Assembly: GCA_964613075.1 (NCBI GenBank)
Contig: CAZTFV010000013.1
Location: 1-20,230, forward strand
Length of the DNA stretch: 20,230 nucleotides
Source of the DNA: CAYWEP01 sp964613075
Lineage (GTDB): Bacteria > Patescibacteriota > Microgenomatia > Levybacterales > UBA12049
Direction of reading: 5' to 3'
Part shown: in pieces, positions 15,262-20,230 of the stretch
Numbering within the stretch: the first letter of the stretch is position 1
Layout: each line of letters starts with the position of its first letter
Made by a program: the position numbers and the translations under genes
The notes under the pieces: generated by a model
Database searches by the model: none
Told to the model about the DNA's origin: nothing
Seen by the model: the letters and a program-made list of their open reading frames with translations, nothing else

Positions 15262-16991
15262 AGTATTCTCTAGCGTTTTTGATTTTTTCTCTTGCTGCAA
15301 TCTATATTACATACCCTCTTATTTTCCATCTTGGAGAATATGCTACCGGACTTGGAGATGAATTGCTGATTGCCTGGATACAAAATTGGAACATACACGC
15401 ATTTATGACAAATCCGCTTAGAATTTTCGACGCGAACATTTTTTACCCATACAATAATAGCCTTGCCTTTTCGGAAACATTTATTACATCAAGTATTTTA
15501 TCTATCATTCCGAGTCTTGTTTTTGGGGAGCCAATTGTGGCGACGAATTTTACTTTATTTTCTTCTTTGATATTTCTTGGCTTTTGCACTTTTATTCTTG
15601 TGAATTATTTAACAAAAGATTTTTTTCCATCCCTTTTTAGCGGTTTTCTTATAATCTTTTCTCCTGTAACTCTTGATAAGGCAGTGCACTTGCAAATTCT
15701 ATCAATACAGTGGATCCCCTTGTCTATTTTGTTTTTTGTTATCTTTTTGCAAAAAAAAGGGAAAACACAATTTCTGCTAATGAGCATGGCATTTTTTGTT
15801 TTGCAAACCTACAATAGTTTTCTTCCGGGATATTTTCTTGTTGTGCTTTTGTCTTGCATCTCCATATTTTTTTATTTTCAACATAAAAAGAAGTTTTTGG
15901 GCTATGTAACAAAAAAGAATATATTTATAGTTGGCGCCGGGTTTTTGTTAATAGTTCCAATAGCTCTGCCTTATTTTCAAGTATCTGCCGAGCATGCATT
16001 TAAAAGAGACATCAGAGAGGCGATTCACTTGGCTTTGCAACCTGAGGACTTATTTTACTCAAGTAGTTATTCGAGATTTTCTTATATACTTAACCCGATT
16101 CAGGCAAACATAAAATATACTAAAAAACCTGATTTTAAGCCGGGTTTTTTGGGGTTGACATTAACTTTATTTTCAGCCGTTGTGCTGTATGTTTTTTTCA
16201 AATACTTCAAGAAACAAGACTGGATTTATAAGGGCTTGGTTGTATCGGGTCTGGTTGGTTTAATCTTAAGCCTTGGTCCTGCGCTGCATTTGGGTAGACA
16301 AACAATACATTACCCTTTCCCGATCCCGTTACCATATGCTTTGTTTTACTATGTGATTCCCGGGTTTCAAGGGCTAAGGAATGCATTTCGTTGGGAAATG
16401 CTTTTTGCATTTTGTATGGCAGTTGCCTCGGGTTTGCTGCTTTATAGAATAAGTAAAAATTGGAAAAAAAGAAAAATTTTTTCTGTGTATCCAGTCTTAC
16501 TGATGTTGATAGTTATTGAATTTAATTTCCCTCTGCAATCTGTCAGAGTACCAGAAAAGAAAGAATTTCCAGCAGTATATTCTTATATTGCTACAACAGA
16601 GCCCAACTCAAAAATTATTGAGATGCCTATCTATAACTGGGATATGTTCCCGTATTCGCCTACCGAACTTCTGCGGGTATACTACTCAACTTCTCATTTC
16701 CGAAAGACTGTTAATGGAGCAAGCGGATTCTCTCCTCCGAGGTGGCAAGCGATCGCGCGCGAGTTGCTTTCTGATTTTCCTTCAGACTCGTCATTGTTGC
16801 GCTTACGAAAAATGGGTATCTCGTATATAATCGTACATAAAGACGAATACGACAGGCTGCATAAAGAAAAGTTTTCTGTAGATAAAAAAAGCATCGGAGA
16901 CGGGGGTTTTGTCGTCGGACAGCTTAATAGCGATAAGCGCGTAAGGCTTAAAAAGCGTTTCGGCAAAGATTACGTATATCAAATTTTGTAA
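15234..16991 (+). CDS. Polytopic membrane protein, GT-C/YfhO-like putative glycosyltransferase
   Basis: This protein of up to 585 residues has many membrane helices and a soluble C-terminal part. It belongs by pattern to a widespread bacterial family: GLGDELLIAWIQNW at 39-52 with the Asp-Glu pair, NPLRIFDANIFYP, and a late VNGASGFSPPRW-x-AIARELL followed by LRKMGISYIIVH. Relatives are often annotated as YfhO-like or hypothetical membrane proteins, and a GT-C transferase role is inferred. The ATG at 15234 gives a basic MQRR N-terminus, but AGGAGG at 15240-15245 sits inside the frame, nine bases before TTG 15255. The latter could be the true start (578 residues) and would couple to the stop of the small upstream peptide. 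The next gene begins 3 bp after the stop. Confidence 0.8.
   Translation: MQRRYLSLVKYSLAFLIFSLAAIYITYPLIFHLGEYATGLGDELLIAWIQNWNIHAFMTNPLRIFDANIFYPYNNSLAFSETFITSSILSIIPSLVFGEPIVATNFTLFSSLIFLGFCTFILVNYLTKDFFPSLFSGFLIIFSPVTLDKAVHLQILSIQWIPLSILFFVIFLQKKGKTQFLLMSMAFFVLQTYNSFLPGYFLVVLLSCISIFFYFQHKKKFLGYVTKKNIFIVGAGFLLIVPIALPYFQVSAEHAFKRDIREAIHLALQPEDLFYSSSYSRFSYILNPIQANIKYTKKPDFKPGFLGLTLTLFSAVVLYVFFKYFKKQDWIYKGLVVSGLVGLILSLGPALHLGRQTIHYPFPIPLPYALFYYVIPGFQGLRNAFRWEMLFAFCMAVASGLLLYRISKNWKKRKIFSVYPVLLMLIVIEFNFPLQSVRVPEKKEFPAVYSYIATTEPNSKIIEMPIYNWDMFPYSPTELLRVYYSTSHFRKTVNGASGFSPPRWQAIARELLSDFPSDSSLLRLRKMGISYIIVHKDEYDRLHKEKFSVDKKSIGDGGFVVGQLNSDKRVRLKKRFGKDYVYQIL
15240..15245 (+). promoter_or_regulatory. 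Strong Shine-Dalgarno AGGAGG before TTG 15255
   Basis: This is a full AGGAGG with a 9-base spacer to an in-frame TTG. I saw no comparable site before the other starts in the operon, so it may decide the start of the following membrane protein. AGGAGG also occurs by chance inside several genes here. Confidence 0.4.
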
Positions 16992-16994
16992 CTT

Positions 16995-18623
16995 ATGTTT
17001 TCGTTGGCTATTCTTATCGGCATTTATTCATACGGAATTTTCTCCTTGGGGTTGGTTGGGTTGTTGTACCCTACTGTTATTTTCGTTTTCTCAGCTTTCT
17101 TTCTTGTCTTGGCGATTTTGTATTTTCGGAAAAACATGCTTGGGGTTGTTGGGGATATCGGGAAGGTTAGGGAAAAGGTACAAAGAGATATACTCTCAAG
17201 AATACTTTTATTGTTTCTTGCCGCTTTGGTTGTTGTAAATTTGGTTGGCGCACTGGGGCCGGAGACAGGGTTTGATGCTCTGTGGTACCATCTTACCCTT
17301 CCCAAATTGTACCTTATTTATAATGCAATCGTTCATATTCCCGGCGGCATTCTTTATTATTCCGATATGCCAAAGCTCACCGAGATGCTGTATGTATCGG
17401 CCCTTGCTCTGGGAGACGAGACTGTTGCCAAGCTTATTCATTTCTTATTTGGAGCTTTGACTACTATCGCAATATACAAAATGGGAAGAATGTATCTTTC
17501 GCTCCGGTATTCTCTTCTTGCCAGCGCAATTTTTTATTCTAATCTTGTTGTCGGCTGGATGTCGACAACTGCATATATAGATCTGGCAAGAACTTTTTTT
17601 GAAACGCTTGCTCTGTGGGGCCTTCTTATATGGGTAAAGATTGAGGAGAAGAAGTGGTTGGTTGAGTCAGCTGTAATGGCGGGACTGGCCATAACAGCTA
17701 AGCTTCTTGCAATAGGATCCTTACTCCCAACTTCTTTCCTTATCATTTGGCATAGTGTCAATGATAAAAAATCTCCAAAAAAGATAATGTCTTCATTACT
17801 TTTTTATGTATCCATTGCACTTGTGGTGCCGCTGCCGTGGTTTGTTTTATCTTTTCTCCATACCGGAAATCCTGTTTTTCCATTTTTTACGCGTATATTA
17901 GAAGTTGATTTTACTCTGAATTTGCTTAAGCCTGAGATTTTTATAAGTGAAATGTGGCAATTATTTACTCAGCTTGCTGACCCAATTTCTCCAATTTATC
18001 TTATTTCTTTACCTCTTTTGCTTTTCTCTTACAAGAGATTTAGCATTTCGGGCAGGTTAGTATTGCTTTATTCGTTTCTGGCTCTTATCATCTGGTATAT
18101 TACTCCCAGAACAGGGGGAGGACGCTTTATATTACCGTATTTACCTGCATTTTCTCTTGTTGTCGCAGAACTTGTGGCAATTATTTATGCGCAAAGAGAA
18201 AGCAAGCAAACCCTTTACAAAATACTTATTGGGATTATTGTCGTTTCATTTTCCGTGTCACTTATTTACAGAGGAGTAGCAAATATAAAATATGTACCCG
18301 TTATTGTAGGATCCGAATCAAAACAGCATTTCTTGACCAACCATCTTAATTTTTCATTCGGTGACTTTTATGATACTGATGGTTATTTTCAAAAGACAAT
18401 TACAAATAGAGATCGGGTTCTGCTCTACGGTTTTCATAATTTGTATTATGTTGACTTTCCTTTTATTGATGCATCCTGGGTACAAAAGGGTAACACATTC
18501 AACTATATTGCAGTGCAGGACGGAGAATTGCCAGAGCGATTTCGGTATTGGAGCTTAATTTATTATAATCCAAAAACAAAGGTTGGGCTTTATTCCTTAT
18601 ATGGGCAACAATGGATATATTAA
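16995..18623 (+). CDS. Polytopic membrane glycosyltransferase-like protein (GT-C fold)
   Basis: This 542-residue protein has two N-terminal membrane helices and a charged cytoplasmic stretch (about 45-68), then a polytopic core and a soluble end. The first external loop after the third helix carries GPETGFDALWYHLTLPKLY with Asp94. The pattern DAL-x-YHL-x2-PK is seen in a GT-C-like family related to PMT proteins. A GGGRFILPYLP segment (about 375-385) is near the last helices. Outer-face sugar transfer from a lipid donor is inferred. It follows the previous gene by 3 bp and overlaps the GT87 gene by 13 bp. The early coding part is G-rich, with a quadruplex-type motif at 17142-17172. Confidence 0.8.
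   Translation: MFSLAILIGIYSYGIFSLGLVGLLYPTVIFVFSAFFLVLAILYFRKNMLGVVGDIGKVREKVQRDILSRILLLFLAALVVVNLVGALGPETGFDALWYHLTLPKLYLIYNAIVHIPGGILYYSDMPKLTEMLYVSALALGDETVAKLIHFLFGALTTIAIYKMGRMYLSLRYSLLASAIFYSNLVVGWMSTTAYIDLARTFFETLALWGLLIWVKIEEKKWLVESAVMAGLAITAKLLAIGSLLPTSFLIIWHSVNDKKSPKKIMSSLLFYVSIALVVPLPWFVLSFLHTGNPVFPFFTRILEVDFTLNLLKPEIFISEMWQLFTQLADPISPIYLISLPLLLFSYKRFSISGRLVLLYSFLALIIWYITPRTGGGRFILPYLPAFSLVVAELVAIIYAQRESKQTLYKILIGIIVVSFSVSLIYRGVANIKYVPVIVGSESKQHFLTNHLNFSFGDFYDTDGYFQKTITNRDRVLLYGFHNLYYVDFPFIDASWVQKGNTFNYIAVQDGELPERFRYWSLIYYNPKTKVGLYSLYGQQWIY
17142..17172 (+). other. Predicted G-quadruplex motif in coding strand
   Basis: Four G-runs of 4, 4, 3 and 3 are separated by loops of 5, 5 and 7 bases, meeting the G3+N1-7 rule. 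The motif lies in the cytoplasmic-loop codons (GVVGDIGKVRE) of the GT-C gene. It is sequence pattern only; no folding was tested. Confidence 0.5.
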
Positions 18624-19726
18624 AGCGAACAATCATAGTAATATTTTTCTTATCCTCTTTAGCTTTATTGTTAAAAACTCCCTTTTTGGATACATATCCA
18701 GATTTTAATGTCTATTATGAAGGGTCAACATTTTTATTCCGAGGTCTTAATCCATATGTTTCATCGGATCCCTCTTCAGTGAATTACGTATATCCGCCTT
18801 TTGCTCTCTTGTTCTTTGCCCCCTTCACTCTTTTGCCTGTTTTTGCCGCGTCTTCGATCTGGACGATTTTATCACTAATCTCATTTTTCTCTTCGATGAT
18901 GGTAGCATATAAAATATTGTCCGTGAGAATTTTTTCAAACCAATTTTTGCTACTCACCTCACTTGCGATGTTGTTTTTTCCAGTAAAATTCACACTGGGA
19001 ATGGGCCAAATAAATTTGTTTATTTTTTTACTTTTACTGCTTGGAATATATTTTTTGAGACAGAAGAAGGAAATTATTTCCGGCATTTTTTTCGGAACAT
19101 CCATCGCGCTAAAGTTTTTCCCTCTACTTTTTTTGCCCTACTTTCTCATAAAAAGGCAGTGGCAAGTATTCTTCTCTTCACTTGCTACCGTAGCTTTTCT
19201 TTGGTTGTTCTCTGTATTATTTGTAGGAATTGATTTGCAATTGTATTATATTAATCACGTACTTCCTGGTATTTTTAAAGCTTCCCAGGCTGCGTATTAC
19301 AACCAAGCTCTTTCCGGTTTTTTGGTGAGATTACTTGGCGATAATTCTATTTTTAATAGCGGGAAATTGCTAATTTCTCTGTTATTGCTTGTTCTGTCAT
19401 TTTGGATTCTTTTAAAAAAAGAGAAAAGAAAAGATACAACCTTGCTTGAATTATCGATGATTATAACGCTCAGCCTTATGGTGAATAGCTTTTCCTGGCA
19501 GCATCATTTTGTTTGGCTGATTTTTCCATTTATGATAGTCGCAGGACGATTAGGGAAATGGGGGGGATTGGGGAGATTGGGGGTTCTTGTCAGTTACTTA
19601 CTTGTGGCTGCAAATTTGCGAAACCCAAGCGCTTTTCCGCTTTTGGTACAGTCGCATGTGTTCTTCGGAACATTACTTTTGTGGGGAGTAATATTCTACC
19701 TATTGATAAAAAGACAGTATGCTTAA
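18611..19726 (+). CDS. GT87-family (DUF2029) polyprenyl-phosphate-sugar-dependent mannosyltransferase-like protein
   Basis: This 371-residue polytopic protein matches the GT87/DUF2029 family, which includes mycobacterial PimE, an alpha-1,2-mannosyltransferase using polyprenyl-phosphate mannose. Seen: TYPDFNVYYEGS with Asp31 in the first external loop, RGLNPYV, then NYVYPPFALL, MGQINLFIFLL near the middle, and ALKFFPLLFLPYFL. An AAYYNQALSGFLVRLLG segment completes the family signature. It probably adds a mannose or similar residue on the outer face, with the donor perhaps made by one of the DPM1-like GT2 enzymes upstream. It starts 13 bp inside the preceding gene and overlaps the next by 8 bp. 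A G-rich stretch near the 3' end encodes RLGKWGGLGRLG. Confidence 0.92.
   Translation: MDILKRTIIVIFFLSSLALLLKTPFLDTYPDFNVYYEGSTFLFRGLNPYVSSDPSSVNYVYPPFALLFFAPFTLLPVFAASSIWTILSLISFFSSMMVAYKILSVRIFSNQFLLLTSLAMLFFPVKFTLGMGQINLFIFLLLLLGIYFLRQKKEIISGIFFGTSIALKFFPLLFLPYFLIKRQWQVFFSSLATVAFLWLFSVLFVGIDLQLYYINHVLPGIFKASQAAYYNQALSGFLVRLLGDNSIFNSGKLLISLLLLVLSFWILLKKEKRKDTTLLELSMIITLSLMVNSFSWQHHFVWLIFPFMIVAGRLGKWGGLGRLGVLVSYLLVAANLRNPSAFPLLVQSHVFFGTLLLWGVIFYLLIKRQYA
19553..19583 (+). other. Predicted G-quadruplex motif in coding strand
   Basis: G-runs of 3, 7, 4 and 5 are separated by loops of 4, 3 and 5 bases, the strongest such motif I saw in the window. It contains two partly repeated ATTGGGG units and encodes a Gly-rich loop between two membrane helices of the GT87 protein. 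Its folding in the cell is unknown. Confidence 0.55.
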
Positions 19727-20230
19727 AGTACTCTTTATTATTTCGCTTATCGCATTTGTCATGGGACAAGTTGCGAGAGTGCAATTTGGTAATGGCGCCG
19801 CAATAACACTGCTTGATATAACAGTCGGAATATTTGTTGCCGTCTGGTTTGTGCACTTGCTATACGAGAGGAGATCGGTAAAAGATAAACTTTTTCTCCC
19901 AATTCTCCTTTTTTTTGTTTCAGGTACGGTTTCGCTTATAATCAACAGCACTCATCTTGAGCCCCAGCAGTTAATTGTTTCTTTTTTGTATGCGCTACGG
20001 TGGCTTGCTTATGCGGGGCTGTACTTTGCAGTAAAAGAATTTCCAAAGGAACACAAGAGAAAAATTCCAACCATGCTTATATGGGCAGGGGGCACAGTGG
20101 TGGCGTTGGGTTTTCTCCAACATTTCTTCTATAATAATTTGAGGAACCTCTATTATCTTGAGTGGGATGACCATCTTTACCGTCTATTTTCAACATTCCT
20201 GGACCCGAATTTTGCCGGTGTATTCTTCAG
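19719..20230 (+). CDS. O-antigen ligase/polymerase-like membrane protein (Wzy_C family), 3' end beyond window
   Basis: This open frame runs off the window (170 codons visible, no stop). It starts with ATG 8 bp inside the end of the GT87 gene. Several membrane helices are visible, beginning MLKVLFIISLIAFVMG. The last visible segment RLFSTFLDPNFAGVFF matches the pattern R-x2-STF-x-DPN-x2-G, common in the O-antigen ligase/polymerase (Wzy_C) family. Known members either join lipid-linked glycan to a core or protein, or polymerise repeat units at the outer face. The catalytic periplasmic loop with its conserved Arg and His residues would lie downstream, so activity cannot be judged. It continues the same operon and suggests that the cluster ends in glycan polymerisation or ligation. 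Confidence 0.8.
   Translation, partial: MLKVLFIISLIAFVMGQVARVQFGNGAAITLLDITVGIFVAVWFVHLLYERRSVKDKLFLPILLFFVSGTVSLIINSTHLEPQQLIVSFLYALRWLAYAGLYFAVKEFPKEHKRKIPTMLIWAGGTVVALGFLQHFFYNNLRNLYYLEWDDHLYRLFSTFLDPNFAGVFF

Noticed and set aside
16458..16482. A-tract/T-tract palindrome around 16460-16480 as a terminator
   Set aside because: It lies inside a membrane-protein gene and has no GC stem. Homopolymer runs are common in this AT-rich sequence.
1..20230. Alternative genetic code with TGA as glycine, as in some CPR lineages
   Set aside because: TGA ends several genes at sensible places (6280-6282, 9223-9225, 15149-15151), and conserved glycines are coded by GGN.

Overview
The window is a dense, AT-rich bacterial locus for surface-glycan or glycoprotein assembly. 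It encodes nucleotide-sugar enzymes, several GT2 glycosyltransferases, two SAM methyltransferases, seven polytopic GT-C-type membrane glycosyltransferases (GT39/PMT-like and GT87) and, cut by the right edge, an O-antigen ligase/polymerase-like protein. Gene families, compact overlapping genes, weak Shine-Dalgarno signals and standard stop codons (TGA is used as a stop) fit a Patescibacteria/CPR genome, perhaps of the Microgenomates group. That assignment is inference, because no rRNA or marker gene is present. I saw no tRNA, CRISPR array, IS element or phage gene.

Left part (about 1-7200): genes alternate strand. A nucleotide-sugar dehydrogenase (+) runs into a GT2 gene (-). Upstream of that GT2 on the minus strand lie an aminotransferase and a formyltransferase. 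These two are interrupted by a 100-N scaffold gap (2732-2831), so the apparent single long reading frame across it is an artefact and both genes are partial. Then come a GDP-fucose-synthase-like reductase/epimerase (+), a polyprenyl-phosphate-sugar-synthase-like GT2 (-), a second NAD-dependent epimerase (+) and a zinc-ribbon methyltransferase (-). Convergent pairs overlap at their 3' ends by 11, 4 and 29 bp with no visible terminator. The three divergent pairs share short intergenic regions, each with a near-palindromic TATTATA/TATAATTATA box that reads as a -10 element on both strands.

Right part (7218-20230): one continuous plus-strand operon, with genes abutting or overlapping by a few bases (4 bp at 9222, 8 bp at 19719). 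It holds the GT-C proteins, a small anchored extracellular-domain protein (8746-9225), a methyltransferase, a WaaE-like GT2, a candidate 37-residue membrane peptide (15148-15261) and the ligase-like gene at the edge.

Working model (inference): the left part makes modified nucleotide sugars (an acidic or amino sugar, possibly N-formylated, and a 6-deoxy sugar) and lipid-phosphate sugar donors. The GT-C proteins use lipid-linked donors on the outer face of the membrane to build or decorate a glycan or glycoprotein, and the ligase-like protein transfers or polymerises it.
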